Source of the DNA: Actinacidiphila epipremni
GTDB taxonomy: Bacteria; Actinomycetota; Actinomycetes; Streptomycetales; Streptomycetaceae
Assembly: GCF_012034175.1 (NCBI RefSeq)
Contig: NZ_JAATEJ010000005.1
Span: 62,001 to 126,000, forward strand
DNA length: 64,000 nucleotides
Direction of reading: 5' to 3'
Part shown: positions 16,679 through 27,500 of the stretch, piece by piece
Layout of the letters: every line of letters begins with the position of its first letter
Numbering within the stretch: the first letter of the stretch is position 1
The notes under the pieces: model-generated
Seen by the model: the letters and a program-made list of their open reading frames with translations, nothing else
The model's database searches: none
Told to the model about the DNA's origin: nothing
Made by a program: the position numbers and the translations under genes

Positions 16679-18838
16679 ATGGACACACCCGTCGGACCGG
16701 ATGACCCGGGCCCCGCCGCGCTGAGCGGCGAGTGGGCGCAAGGGGCCGCGCTCCTGCGGGCGCTGTTCGGGCAGCACGAGATCGGGATCTCCGTACGGGA
16801 CGCGGACCTGCGGCTGCGGCGGACCAACATCACGCCGGGGATGTTCGGGGTCCCGGCCGCGCGGCCGGGCGACCGGTTCGACGACGTGGTGTGGGCGCGG
16901 GACGCGGCCGAGGCCGAGGCGGTGCTCACCGAGGTGCTGAGGACCGGCGTGCCGGTGGTCTCGCGGCTGCACCGGTGGCGCTCCGGGGAGGTCCCGCCGC
17001 GGGAGCGGACCGTCTCGGTGTCGGCGTTCCGCCTGCTGGACGCGCGGGGCGAGCCGGCCGGTGTCGCCACGCTCGTGGAGGACGTGACCGAGCAGGAGCG
17101 CGTCCGCGGCCAGCGCGAGCTGCTGCACAGCGCCGCCGAGCGGATCGGCTTCTCCCTCGACGTCCGCTCCTCGGCGCAGGCGCTGGCCGATGTCGTCGGC
17201 GAGATCAGCGACCTCGTCACGGTGGACCTCACCCGGTCCGTCCTGACCGGCGACCCGCTCACCACCGTCGTACGCGGGCAGGCGTCGCTGTTCCGCGCGG
17301 CGGTCGCCGCGAAGGCCGGCTGGCCCGAGCGCATGCCGGGCGTCGGCGGGACGTTCCCGCTGCTGCCGGACAGCCCGCAGGTCCGGCAGCTGCTGGGAGG
17401 CCGGCCCCTGGTGGAGACGGGGCAGGAGATCTTCCAGGCCCTCGGCGACGACGAGGAGCTGATCGGGCTCCTGGTCCCGGAGGGCGCCCACTCGCTCGTG
17501 GCGTCACCGCTCTTCGCACGCGGCCTGATGCTCGGCGTGGTCACCGGATGGCGTACGTCGCAGTCGCCGGCCTACGCCGCCGACGAGGTGCAGCTCATCG
17601 GCGACATCGGGTCGCGCGCGGCGCTGGGCATCGACAACGCCCGCCGCTACGCCTACGAGCACCGCACCGCGCTCGTCCTGCAGCAGCAGCTGCTCCCGCG
17701 CGCGGTGACCGACTCCACGGCGGCGCACACCGTGGGCGTCTACAGCCCGGCCGAGGGCGGCGGCCGAGGCGCAGGGCGCCGCGACCGTGCGGCGGGGGTG
17801 GGCGGGGACTGGTTCGACGCGATCGCGCTGCCGTCGCTGCGGGTGGCGTTCGTCGTCGGGGACGTCGTGGGGCACGGGCTGCCGGCCGCCGCGGCCATGG
17901 GCCGGCTGCGTACCGCGGTGCAGAATTTCGCCACCCTCGAACTGGAGCCGGCCGAGGTCCTGGCGCACATGGAGGACCTGGTGCAGCGGCTGGCCGCCGA
18001 GACACCCGCGACCGACAGCGACACCACCGGCGCCACCTGCATGTTCGCCGTCTACGATCCGGCGACCGGGGAGTGCACCTTCGCCAGCGCCGGGCAGCCC
18101 GCGCCGGTCTTCATCCGGCCCGACGGCAGCGCCGAGCAGCTCGACATCCCGCCGGGGCCGCCCCTGGGCACGGGCTGGACGGCCTTCCAGTCCTTCACCG
18201 TCCCCCTGGAGCCGGACGGTGTCCTGGCGCTCTTCACCGACGGGCTGTTCGAGCTGGAGTCCTGCCCGGCCGAGGCCGCCGCGGGCCAGGTCAAGGAGCG
18301 GCTGGCCGGGCTGTACCGCGCGGAGCGCTCGCTCGAACGGATCGGCGACGCGCTGCTGGCGGCCGTCGACCGGGCCAAGCCCCGCGACGACATCGCCGTG
18401 CTGCTGGCCCGGCCGCGGTCCGTCGACCCGGACGCCATCGCCTCCTGGGAGTTCCCCGCCGGCGCCGGCTCGGCGGCCGACGCGCGCACGCGGGTGACCG
18501 GCCAGCTGGCGGACTGGGGCCTGGCGGATCTCGCCTTCTCCACCGAGCTGGTCGTCAGCGAGCTGGTCACCAATGCCGTGCGGTACGCCGGGGACCCGAT
18601 AGGGGTCCGGCTGATCCGCGACGAGGTGCTGATCTGCGAGGTGAGCGACCCCAGCAACACCCAGCCGCGGCTGGCCCGCGCGGACAGCATGGACGAGGGC
18701 GGCCGGGGCCTGTTCATCGTCGCCCAGTGCTCTTCCCGCTGGGGCGCCCGCTACGCGAGCCGGGGCAAGACCATCTGGACCGAGCAGCCGCTGCCCGCCC
18801 AGGACTCCCGGGCCCGGGCCGGGACCGGAGGCGGCTGA
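16679..18838 (+). CDS. PAS-GAF-SpoIIE phosphatase-HATPase regulator
   Basis: A 719-residue multidomain signalling protein of the Streptomyces RsbU/OsaC-like type. In order: a PAS sensor (residues 25-140), a GAF domain (150-330), a PP2C/SpoIIE serine phosphatase (345-575, metal sites GGDWFDAI, GDVVGHG and DDIAVLL), and an anti-sigma-type HATPase domain (590-700, ELVVSELVTNAVRYA and DEGGRGLFIV). Such proteins dephosphorylate anti-anti-sigma factors and can bind sigma or STAS partners in partner-switching stress cascades. The partner here is unknown. AGGAG precedes the ATG at 16679. A second SpoIIE-type gene follows 32 bases later. Confidence 0.92.
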   Translation: MDTPVGPDDPGPAALSGEWAQGAALLRALFGQHEIGISVRDADLRLRRTNITPGMFGVPAARPGDRFDDVVWARDAAEAEAVLTEVLRTGVPVVSRLHRWRSGEVPPRERTVSVSAFRLLDARGEPAGVATLVEDVTEQERVRGQRELLHSAAERIGFSLDVRSSAQALADVVGEISDLVTVDLTRSVLTGDPLTTVVRGQASLFRAAVAAKAGWPERMPGVGGTFPLLPDSPQVRQLLGGRPLVETGQEIFQALGDDEELIGLLVPEGAHSLVASPLFARGLMLGVVTGWRTSQSPAYAADEVQLIGDIGSRAALGIDNARRYAYEHRTALVLQQQLLPRAVTDSTAAHTVGVYSPAEGGGRGAGRRDRAAGVGGDWFDAIALPSLRVAFVVGDVVGHGLPAAAAMGRLRTAVQNFATLELEPAEVLAHMEDLVQRLAAETPATDSDTTGATCMFAVYDPATGECTFASAGQPAPVFIRPDGSAEQLDIPPGPPLGTGWTAFQSFTVPLEPDGVLALFTDGLFELESCPAEAAAGQVKERLAGLYRAERSLERIGDALLAAVDRAKPRDDIAVLLARPRSVDPDAIASWEFPAGAGSAADARTRVTGQLADWGLADLAFSTELVVSELVTNAVRYAGDPIGVRLIRDEVLICEVSDPSNTQPRLARADSMDEGGRGLFIVAQCSSRWGARYASRGKTIWTEQPLPAQDSRARAGTGGG

Positions 18839-18870
18839 CGCAGGATGTCCCCGTGACGGAGGGCGGATCC

Positions 18871-20985
18871 GTGGCAGACACTGAAGACTCCATGCGCGCC
18901 GGTGGCGGCGTCCTCGACGAGGAGGTCGAGCGGATCGCCCGCGCGGTCGGCGCGCACATGGTCGCGGGGTATCTGGACGTCCCCACGGAGCCGCTGATCC
19001 GGATGACCGTCGTACGGGGCGTGCCGGCGCGGATCGCCTGGCCGTGGTCCCGGGTGCCGCGTGCGGCGCACGTTCCGGTCGCGGAGGCCGTGCACACCCG
19101 GGAGCCGGTGTGGCTGCCCGGGCCGCAGGAGCTCGCCCGCCGGTTCCCGCGGACGGCGCTGTCGTTCCCGTACCCGGTCGCCATGTACGTGGCGCCGCTG
19201 GTGGACGGCGGTGTGTGCTGGGGTGCGGTGCTCCTGCTGTGGCCGGATACCCGCCCGGCCGAGCTGACGCTGCGGGAGGTGGAGGAGGTGGCCGCCGGGT
19301 GCCGCCGGGCGGCGCGGGGCCTGCGGCGGGCCTTCGAGGCCGGCGACCCGGTGCTCCCCCGGGCGCGCCCGCTCGCGCTGGAGCCGTCCGGGCCGCGGGG
19401 CGATCCGCCCGGCCGGCTCCTGGACCGGCTCCCCGGCGGGGTGTGCGGCCTCGACCTGGAGGGACGACTCACGTACGTCAACCGCCGCGCGTCCGAGCTG
19501 CTGGGCCGGCCGCGCGGTGAGCTGCTCCACCGCAGTCTCTTCGAGGCGGTGCTCTGGCTGCGGGACCCCTCCTTCGAGAACGCCCACCTCGCCGCGCTCT
19601 TCAGCCGGCTCCCCAGCGCGTTCACCGCGCACCGCCCCGACGGCCACGCGCTGGCGTTCACCCTCTACACCGACGACTGGGGGATCACCGCCACGGTGGA
19701 GCCCGGTGGGTTGTCCGCCGACCGGGGCAGCCCGCCGCTGGCGGCCTCCGACGTCCCCGCCCGGGCCGGAACGCTGTTCCACCTGCTGCATCTGGCCTCC
19801 GGGCTCGCCGAGGCCAAGTCGGTGCAGGAGGTCACCGACTCGCTGGCCGAGCAGACGATGCCGGTCCTGGACGCGCAGGGTTTCGCGTTGATCCGCGAGG
19901 AGGAGGGGCGGCTGTCGGTCATCAGCTCCCGCGGCTTTCCGCCGCGCATGCCCGCGTACTTCGACAACCTCCCGATGACGTCGGACACCGAGGGCGTACG
20001 GGTCATCGAGAGCGGCACGGCCTCGTTCCACCCCAGCAGCGCGGAGATGCTGGAGACGTATCCGGACATCGCCTGCTACGGCGACATGGGCGCCTTCGCG
20101 TATCTGCCGCTGTCGATATCGGGCCGGACGATCGGCTGCTGCATCCTGGGGTACGAGCGCCCGCACGCGTTCCTCCCCGACGAGCGCGCCGAACTGCTGT
20201 CGCTGGCCGGGCTGATCGCCCAGGCGCTGGAGCGGGCGCGTCTTTACGACCTCAACGCCGGCGCGGCGCGCGGCCTCCAGGAGGGGCTGCTGCCGAGCAG
20301 CCTGCCGCGGCTGGCCGGCCTGACCACGGCGGCCCGCTACCGGCCGGCGACCCGCGGCCTGGACGTGGGCGGCGACTTCTACGACCTGATCCGGCTGGAC
20401 GACACGACGGCCGCCGCGGTCGTCGGGGACGTGCAGGGGCACAGCGTGCACGCGGCGGCCCTGATGGGCCAGGTCCGGACGGCCGTGCACACCCACGCGC
20501 AGGTCGGGGCGCTGCCCGCGGAGGTCCTCTCCCGCACCAACCGGCTGCTGGACGACCTCAGCACGGAGCTGTTCGCCAGTTGCGTCTACGCGTGCGTCGA
20601 CCTCGGCAACCGGCGCGTGCGGCTGTCCAGCGCGGGGCACCCGCCGCCGATCCTGCGCCGGCCGGACGGTACCGCGCAGGTGCTCGACCTGCCGCCCGGC
20701 CTGCTGCTGGGCGTGGAGAGCGACACCGTCTTCCACACCACGGAGGTCGAGCTGCCGCCCGGCAGCCTGCTGGCGTTCTACACCGACGGGCTGGTCGAGC
20801 GGCCGGGGGTCGACCTGGGCGACGCCCTCGGCGCCCTGGCCGACTCCCTCGCGCACGCGCCGCCGGAGCCGTTGAGCGCCCTGTGCGACCGGCTGGTGGC
20901 CGGGGCCGAGCGGACGGCGAAGGAGGAGAACAGCGACGACATCGCGCTCCTGCTGCTGGAGACGAGCGACCCGGCGTCTTCGTAA
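18871..20985 (+). CDS. PAS-GAF-SpoIIE serine phosphatase
   Basis: A 704-residue sensor phosphatase: an N-terminal GAF-like region (about 10-150), a PAS domain (about 185-290, GLDLEGRLTYVNRRASELLGR), a second GAF (310-460) and a C-terminal PP2C/SpoIIE catalytic domain (GGDFYDLI, VGDVQGHSV and SDDIALLLLE at the metal sites). Unlike its upstream neighbour it lacks the HATPase domain. I chose the GTG at 18871, seven bases after GGAGGG; an upstream in-frame GTG at 18853 lies before that site. Close spacing suggests co-transcription and work in the same sigma-factor partner-switching pathway. Confidence 0.9.
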   Translation: MADTEDSMRAGGGVLDEEVERIARAVGAHMVAGYLDVPTEPLIRMTVVRGVPARIAWPWSRVPRAAHVPVAEAVHTREPVWLPGPQELARRFPRTALSFPYPVAMYVAPLVDGGVCWGAVLLLWPDTRPAELTLREVEEVAAGCRRAARGLRRAFEAGDPVLPRARPLALEPSGPRGDPPGRLLDRLPGGVCGLDLEGRLTYVNRRASELLGRPRGELLHRSLFEAVLWLRDPSFENAHLAALFSRLPSAFTAHRPDGHALAFTLYTDDWGITATVEPGGLSADRGSPPLAASDVPARAGTLFHLLHLASGLAEAKSVQEVTDSLAEQTMPVLDAQGFALIREEEGRLSVISSRGFPPRMPAYFDNLPMTSDTEGVRVIESGTASFHPSSAEMLETYPDIACYGDMGAFAYLPLSISGRTIGCCILGYERPHAFLPDERAELLSLAGLIAQALERARLYDLNAGAARGLQEGLLPSSLPRLAGLTTAARYRPATRGLDVGGDFYDLIRLDDTTAAAVVGDVQGHSVHAAALMGQVRTAVHTHAQVGALPAEVLSRTNRLLDDLSTELFASCVYACVDLGNRRVRLSSAGHPPPILRRPDGTAQVLDLPPGLLLGVESDTVFHTTEVELPPGSLLAFYTDGLVERPGVDLGDALGALADSLAHAPPEPLSALCDRLVAGAERTAKEENSDDIALLLLETSDPASS

Positions 20986-21039
20986 ACCCCGGGGGCTCCG
21001 GCGTCCTCGTGACCTTCGCGGCCCGGCGTCCTCGTGACC
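20971..21039 (+). repeat. Three copies of a gene 3' end including the stop codon
   Basis: CCGGCGTCTTCGTAAACC (gene end, 20971-20988) is followed by two copies of CCGGCGTCCTCGTGACC at 20998-21014 and 21023-21039. Each copy repeats the last sense codons and a stop. Confidence 0.8.
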
Positions 21040-21074
21040 GGGACGGCCCGGCTGTCCTGGGCGCTGTCCTGGGC

Positions 21075-22085
21075 CTAGAAGGCGATGACGGCCCGGCCGC
21101 TGTGCCAGTCGCCGGCGACCATGCTGGACAGGGTCGCGGGCGCCTCGTCGAGGCCGATCGCCGTCACGTCCGGCATCAGGTCGTGCCGCACGGCGAAGTC
21201 CAGGGTGTCCCGGGCGTCGTGCGGGGAGCCGGAGGGCGACGCCATGACGTGGAGCCGGTTGAGGACCATCAGCTGGCTCGGCAGCTCCAGCGGATCGGGG
21301 CCGTAGCCGAGCAGCGCCAGCGTGCCGTCGGGGGCGAGGCCGCCCAGCAGCGCGGTGGCGGCCCGTGTGGACGGCGTCGTGTTGAGCAGGACATCGGCGC
21401 CGTGGCCCCAGGACTTCAGCGCCGGCACCGTGGCGTCCTGCCCGGTCGCGATGAAGCGTTCCGCGCCGAGTTCCTTGGCGCGCTCCTCGCTGCGGTGGGA
21501 CCGGCCGAGCACGGCGACCCGCGCTCCCATGGCGACCGCGAACTTGACCGCCATGCCGCCGATCGCACCGGCGCCGAGCACGGCGACCCGGGAGCCCGAG
21601 GTGACGCCCGCCTGGCGCAGGCCGTTGAAAGCGGTCAGGCCCGCGCACATGAGCGGGGCGCCGGCGACCGGGTCGAGGCCGTCGGGCACCGGGGTGACGA
21701 ACCCCTCGCGGAAGACCGCGTACTCGGCGTACCCGCCGTCGGTGACGATCCCGGTGATGCGCTTGCCCGGGCACAGGATCTGCTCGCCGCGCACGCAGTA
21801 GTCGCAGGTCATGTCCGAGTCGTAGAGGAACTGCGCGCCGACGTGGGTGCCCACTTCCGGCCAGGTCACGCCCTCCCCGAGTTCCGCGACGGTTCCGATG
21901 ACCTCGTGGCCGGGAACGGTCGGGAATTTCGCGAACGGGTATTCGCCCTGGACCAGCGTCACCTCCGAGTTGCACATGCCGCAGGCGGTGATCTTCACGA
22001 GGATCTCGCCCGGACCCGGAGCGGGGACGTCCCGCTCGACGAGGCGCAGCTCGGAGTTCGGGGCGGGTAGTTCGGCAGCGCGCAT
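21075..22085 (-). CDS. Zinc-dependent alcohol dehydrogenase (MDR family)
   Basis: A 336-residue medium-chain dehydrogenase. The catalytic zinc site is CGMCNSE plus GHEVIG, the structural-zinc lobe is reduced (CDYCVRGEQILC), and the NAD(P)-binding loop is VLGAGAIGGMAVKFA. The ligand pattern and FAKFPTVPGHEVIGTV resemble the cinnamyl-alcohol/YahK-type broad aldehyde reductases. Physiological substrate unknown. It starts at the ATG at 22085, is transcribed alone, and faces away from the GH16 gene across about 300 bases holding three GCGGAGGTC-like direct repeats (22210-22245) and no gene. Confidence 0.88.
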   Translation of the reverse strand: MRAAELPAPNSELRLVERDVPAPGPGEILVKITACGMCNSEVTLVQGEYPFAKFPTVPGHEVIGTVAELGEGVTWPEVGTHVGAQFLYDSDMTCDYCVRGEQILCPGKRITGIVTDGGYAEYAVFREGFVTPVPDGLDPVAGAPLMCAGLTAFNGLRQAGVTSGSRVAVLGAGAIGGMAVKFAVAMGARVAVLGRSHRSEERAKELGAERFIATGQDATVPALKSWGHGADVLLNTTPSTRAATALLGGLAPDGTLALLGYGPDPLELPSQLMVLNRLHVMASPSGSPHDARDTLDFAVRHDLMPDVTAIGLDEAPATLSSMVAGDWHSGRAVIAF

Positions 22086-22385
22086 GAGGGTCTCCCTGAG
22101 GAAGGCCCCGCCGGGCGGGCCGTACCGGGCCCGCCCGTACGGGACGGGTTTCAGGCCACCACACCCACCGTAAGGGCGCCGGGCACGGGTGTCCAAGATC
22201 GCGGGAGCCGTGCGGAGGTCACGCGGAGGTCGTACGGAGGCGGCGGGGAAAGCCGGGCGGGTCGGCTGTCTTGTCGAAGGCGGGATCCGCCGTGAAGCTG
22301 TGTACATGACACGTCGTGGGCGCATTCCGCCGGGGGCGGCGCGGCGGTTCCGTGTCACCACGCCTTTTCCTCGGAGGTCCGATAC

Positions 22386-24116
22386 ATGCGCCTGAATTTC
22401 GCGCGAGCGCGCCGCAGCGGGTGGCGGAGAGCGCTCGTCCTGGTCCCCGCGGTCGCCGTCACGGTGGCCGCCGTCGTCGTGGGGGCGCCGAGCGCCGGGG
22501 CGGCCGTGCCGCCGGCGCCGGCCGGCTTCACGCTCACCTGGAGCGACGACTTCAACGGGGCGGCCGGCACCGGCATCGACCAGGGGCTGTGGAAGTACGA
22601 CACCGGGCCGGGCAGCAGCTTCGGCACCGGTGAGATCGAGACCATGACCAGCAGCACCTCGAACGTCTCCTACGACGGCCAGGGCCACCTGGTGCTCCAG
22701 GCACTGCACTCCGGTTCCGACCCGCGCGGCGGCTGGACCTCCGGCCGGGTGGAGACGCAGGCGGCGACCTTCGGCGCGCCGGCGGGCGGGGTCGTACGGA
22801 TCGAGTCCGTGCTCCAGCAGCCCAACGTCAGCACCGCCAACGGCGCCGGCTACTGGCCGGCGTTCTGGATGCTCGGCGCGCCGCTGCGCAGCGGGGTGAC
22901 CTGGCCGAAGTCGGGCGAGATCGACATCATGGAGGACATCAACGGCCGCAGCTCCGACTTCAGCACCATCCACTGCGGGGTGAGCCCGGGCGGGCCGTGC
23001 AACGAGTCGACCGGCATCGGCTCGGGCGAGCGCGGGTGTCCCGGCTGCCAGACCGGCTTCCACGACTACGCGGCCGAGATCGACCGCTCGGTCTCGCCTG
23101 AACAGGTCCGGTTCTACCTCGACGGGAACAACTTCTACACCGTCAGCGCCAACCAGGTGGACGCCACGACCTGGTCCGACGCGATCGACCACCCGTTCTT
23201 CATCATCTACGACCTGGCGATCGGCGGCGGCTTCCCCGACGCCTTCGGCGGCGGCCCGAACGCGGCCACGGTCTCCGGCGGCAAGCTGGTCGTCGACTCG
23301 GTCGCCGTGTACAACAAGGCGCCCGGCTCCGGCGGGGGCGGCGGCGGCTCGGTGAGCGGGCAGACCATCACCGGCCCGGGCGGCAAGTGCGTGGACGTCG
23401 CCGGCGACGACACCGGCGGCGACGGCACCGCCGTCCAGCTGTGGGACTGCCAGTCCTACGCCAAGGACCAGCACTGGACGTGGAGCGGCCAGACCTTGCA
23501 GACCCTCGGCAAGTGCCTGGACATCGCCGGCGGCAACAGCGCGGCGGGCACCAAGCTCCAGTTGGCCACCTGCAACAGCGGCGGCTACCAGTCGTGGGTG
23601 CGGCAGAGCGACGGCTCGCTGCGCAATCCGACCAGCGGCCGGTGCATCGACTCGCCGTCGGGCGCGACCGCGAACGGCACCCGGCTGCAGATCTGGGACT
23701 GCAACGGCTCCGGCGCCCAGCAGTTCGCCATCGGCACCCCGATCTACGGTCCGGGCGGCAAGTGCGTGGACGTCGCCGGCGACGACACCGGCGGCGACGG
23801 CACCGCCGTCCAGCTGTGGGACTGCCAGCAGGCGACCTCGCTGGACCAGAAGTGGACCTGGAGCGGCCAGACGCTGCGCACGCTGGGCAGGTGCCTGGAC
23901 ATCGCCGGCGGTGTCAACGCGGCCGGCACCAAGCTCCAGTTGGCCACCTGCAACGGCGGTGGCTACCAGAACTGGGTGGCAGGCGCCGACGGCTCGCTGT
24001 CCAACCCGACCACGGGCCGGTGCGTCGACTCCCCGTCCGGCGCCACCGCGAACGGCACCCGCCTCCAGATCTGGGACTGCAACGGCTCCGCCGCCCAGAA
24101 GTTCGCCCTGGCCTGA
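22386..24116 (+). CDS. Secreted GH16 endo-beta-glucanase with duplicated CBM13 lectin domains
   Basis: A 576-residue exported glycoside hydrolase. The signal peptide ends near residue 39 (SAGA). The GH16 domain spans about 45-315 with the catalytic motif EIDIMED (nucleophile Glu178, acid/base Glu183), fitting a beta-1,3-glucanase (laminarinase). A Gly linker leads to two ricin-type beta-trefoil CBM13 modules, which carry the QLWDCQ and LQIWDCNG sugar-site motifs. The modules are near-identical over a 375-bp tandem duplication, so recent duplication or conversion is likely. CGGAGG precedes the ATG. The next gene is a GH3 beta-glucosidase, suggesting joint beta-glucan breakdown. Confidence 0.93.
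   Translation: MRLNFARARRSGWRRALVLVPAVAVTVAAVVVGAPSAGAAVPPAPAGFTLTWSDDFNGAAGTGIDQGLWKYDTGPGSSFGTGEIETMTSSTSNVSYDGQGHLVLQALHSGSDPRGGWTSGRVETQAATFGAPAGGVVRIESVLQQPNVSTANGAGYWPAFWMLGAPLRSGVTWPKSGEIDIMEDINGRSSDFSTIHCGVSPGGPCNESTGIGSGERGCPGCQTGFHDYAAEIDRSVSPEQVRFYLDGNNFYTVSANQVDATTWSDAIDHPFFIIYDLAIGGGFPDAFGGGPNAATVSGGKLVVDSVAVYNKAPGSGGGGGGSVSGQTITGPGGKCVDVAGDDTGGDGTAVQLWDCQSYAKDQHWTWSGQTLQTLGKCLDIAGGNSAAGTKLQLATCNSGGYQSWVRQSDGSLRNPTSGRCIDSPSGATANGTRLQIWDCNGSGAQQFAIGTPIYGPGGKCVDVAGDDTGGDGTAVQLWDCQQATSLDQKWTWSGQTLRTLGRCLDIAGGVNAAGTKLQLATCNGGGYQNWVAGADGSLSNPTTGRCVDSPSGATANGTRLQIWDCNGSAAQKFALA
23376..24113 (+). repeat. 375-bp tandem duplication (CBM13 modules)
   Basis: The segment beginning CCGGGCGGCAAGTGC at 23376 recurs at 23751, 375 bases (125 codons) later. 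The first 75 or so bases are identical and high similarity continues through both copies. Confidence 0.9.
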
Positions 24117-24125
24117 GCACAGGGG

Positions 24126-24181
24126 CAGCCCTCGGCCGGCGCCGGGCGCACGAGCGGCGCGCGGTGCCGGTCGAGGGACTG
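24126..24181. terminator. Inverted repeat after the GH16 gene
   Basis: CAGCCCTCGGCCGGCGCC pairs, with one or two mismatches, with GGTGCCGGTCGAGGGACTG about 20 bases later, just after the GH16 stop. It is a plausible GC-rich actinobacterial terminator. Confidence 0.6.
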
Positions 24182-24317
24182 CCATGGCTCCAGCAGCTGC
24201 CGGCGCGGCTGCGTCTCCGTCCCCGGCCGCCTTCCGTGGGCGTGCCGGGTGGCCGCCGGAGTCGTTGTGCGCGCCCGCGGCGTCGGTTCAGGGCGTGAAA
24301 TAAGGGTGTCGGTGTTC

Positions 24318-24371
24318 TTGACACGCCGGTCGCGGGTGGGCGAGTCTCGTCTGCGTCGGAGAGCGCTCTCC
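24318..24371 (+). promoter_or_regulatory. Promoter and LacI-type operator of the GH3 gene
   Basis: A TTGACA -35-like hexamer at 24318-24323 precedes the perfect 14-bp palindrome GGAGAGCGCTCTCC (24358-24371) by about 35 bases, 175 bases upstream of the GH3 start. The palindrome resembles CebR-type LacI-family operators (TGGGAGCGCTCCCA), which repress beta-glucoside genes. The rest of this 428-base gap shows only the terminator hairpin. Confidence 0.55.
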
Positions 24372-24544
24372 CCCAAGTCCCGTCGAGCGGGTCGTGTCCG
24401 GACGCGTCGGATCGGCGTACCCGTCGTCGGGTTCCCCCCACCCCTCAAGCCCGCTCGCGGCCGGCTCCTGCGGTCCGGGCCGGGTTGCCGGTGGCCCGGT
24501 GGTCCGTTCGCGGCGCCGGGGCACCAGAAACGGAGCGCGCACGC

Positions 24545-27500
24545 ATGAACGCACCGCCCCGCCCGGCACAGTGGTTCCGGTCGCGCCGGCGACGCCGGCA
24601 GGGACGCCGGCGTACCGGGGAGATCGTGGTCGCAGCGGTCGCCCTCGTCCTGGCCAGTGGTGCCGCAGCGGGCGGCGGCCGGGCCGCGGCGGCCGACCAG
24701 CCCTGGACGAACGCGGCGCAGGCGCCGCTGGACCGCGCGAACGAGCTGCTGGCCGCGATGACGCAGAGCGAGAAGCTGGCCATGATGCACGGCGGGCAGT
24801 CGTGCGGCTATGTGGGCTGCGTCGACGGCAACTCCCGGCTCGGCATCCCGCCGCTGCACCTCCAGGACGGCCCGGTCGGCGCCGGCGACGGCTTCACCGG
24901 CGTCACGCAGCTGCCCGCGCCGGTCGCGGGCGCGGCGAGCTGGGACACCGCGCTGATGAACAGCTACGGCCAGGTGCTCGGCTCCGAGCAGTGGGGCAAG
25001 GGCACCAACGTGGTGCTGGCCCCGACCATCAACATCGTGCGGGACCCGCAGTGGGGAAGGGCGTTCGAGTCCTTCGGCGAGGACCCGTACCTGGCCGGGC
25101 AGATGGGCGCCGCCGACATCCAGGGCATCCAGAGCCAGGGGCCGATGGCGCAGGTCAAGCACTACGCGGTCTACAACCAGGAGACCAACCGCAACAACAT
25201 CAGCGACAACGCGATCGTCTCGGACCGCACCGAGCGGGAGATCTACCTGCCGGCGTTCGAGACGTCGGCGAAGCAGGGCGGCGCCGACTCGGCGATGTGC
25301 TCCTACTCGGCGGTCAACGGCGCTTTCGCGTGTGAGAACGGGCAGTTGCAGAACACCGTCCTCAAGGGCGACATGGGCTTCACCGGGTTCATCACCTCCG
25401 ACTGGGGCGCCACGCACTCCACCGTCGCGTCGGCGAACAACGGCCTCGACATGGAGATGCCCGGCAGCGACTACTACGGCTCGGCGCTGACCACCGCGGT
25501 GGGCAACGGCCAGGTGTCGCAGGCGACGATCGACGACCACGTCCGGCGGATCCTGACCTCGATGTTCAAGGCGGGGCTCTTCGACCACGCGCAGAACGGC
25601 AACACCGGTGCGGTGGTGACCAGTTCGGCCCATGCCGCGACCGCGAAGCAGGTCGCGCAGGAGGGTGCGGTGCTGCTGAAGAACGCCGGCCCGGTGCTGC
25701 CGGTCGGCAGCGGCACGGACTCGATCGCCGTCATCGGTGACGACGCCGGGACCCACGCGATGGCCCAGGGCGGCGGCAGCGCCGGCGTCAACGCGCCCTA
25801 TCTGGTGACGCCTTACCAGGGCATCAAGAACCGGGCCGGCAGCGGGGTGAACGTCACCTACGCGCAGGGCAGCACCGCCGCCGACGGGGCGCTGCCGCCA
25901 GTGGACTCCTCGTATCTGACGCCGAGTTCGGGCTCCGGCGCCGGCCTCACCGCGTCGTACTACAACAACACGGGGCTGACCGGTACGCCGGTGGTGACGC
26001 GCAACGAGTCGAACGTCGACAGCGTGTGGGGCGGGGCGTCGCCGGCGCCGGGCGTCAACGCCACGAACTGGTCGGCGAAGTGGACCGGGACCCTGCACCC
26101 GCCGGCGACCGGCACGTACCAGCTGTCGCTGACCAGTGACGACGGCTCCCGGGTGTACGTCAACGGGCAGCAGATCGTCAACAACTGGTTCAACCAGGGC
26201 AGCACCACCCGCACCGGCAGTGTGTCGCTGACCGCCGGGCAGCCGGTGAGCATCGAGGTGGACTACTACAACGCCGCCGGTGCCAGCAACGCCACGCTCG
26301 GCTGGTCGGTGCCCGGCCAGTCCCCGCACGACCAGGCGGTCGCGGCGGCGAGGGCGGCGAAGCTGGCCGTGGTGTTCGTCTCCAACTTCGAGTCCGAGGG
26401 CAGCGACCTGAACGGCATCGGCTTGCCGGCCGCGCAGAACACCCTGGTCAGCGATGTGGCGGCGGCCAACCCCAACACCGTGGTGGTCGTCAACAGCGGC
26501 TCGGCCGTGACGATGCCGTGGGTCAACGCCGTCAAGGGCGTGGTGGAGGCGTGGTATCCGGGCCAGGAGGACGGCAACGCGATCGCCTCGCTGCTGTTCG
26601 GCGACACGAACTTCAGCGGCAAGCTCCCGGTGACCTTCCCGACCGCGCTGTCGCAGGGCCCGACCACCTCCGCCGCCCAATGGCCGGGGCAGAACGGCCA
26701 GGTGCAGTATTCCGAGGGGCTCAAGGTCGGCTACCGCTGGTACGACAGCCAGAACCTCACGCCGATGTTCCCGTTCGGCTTCGGCCTGTCGTACACGACC
26801 TTCGCCTACGCCAACCTGACGGTCGGGCAGCCGGACGCGAACGGCGCGGTGGCGGTCGGCTTCGACGTCACCAACAGCGGCTCGCGGGCCGGCGCGGAGG
26901 TGCCGCAGGTGTACGTGGGGCAGCCCGCGTCCAGCGGTGAACCGCCCAAGAACCTGCGCGGGTTCACCCGGATCACGCTCAACCCCGGGCAGACGCAGCA
27001 TGTTTCGCTCACCCTGGACGCGCGCAGCTTCCAGTTCTGGAACAACGGCTGGACCAACGCGGCCGGCACCAACACCGTCTACGTCGGCTCGTCCTCGCGC
27101 GACATCCGGCTGACCGGCACCACGACGATCGGCTCCGGTACGGGCGGCGGCACCCAGACGGCGCTGCCGCGCACCGGCTGGACGGCGACCGCGTCCTCGT
27201 CCAGCGGCGGGGACGTACCGGCGAACATGTTCGACGGCAACACCGCCACCCGCTGGAGCACCGGCGTCCCGATGGCGAACGGGCAGTCGTTCACCCTGGA
27301 CATGGGCGCGGCCAAGAGCATCGACCGGGTGGTGATGGACTCGGCGGGCAGCGCGAGCGACTACGCCCGCGGCTACCAGGTCTACACCTCCACCGACGGC
27401 ACCAACTTCGGCTCGCCCGTCGCCACCGGAACCGGCACCGCCGCCCAGGTGACCGCCAACTTCACGCCCACGACGGCCCGTTACGTCAAGGTCGTGCAGA

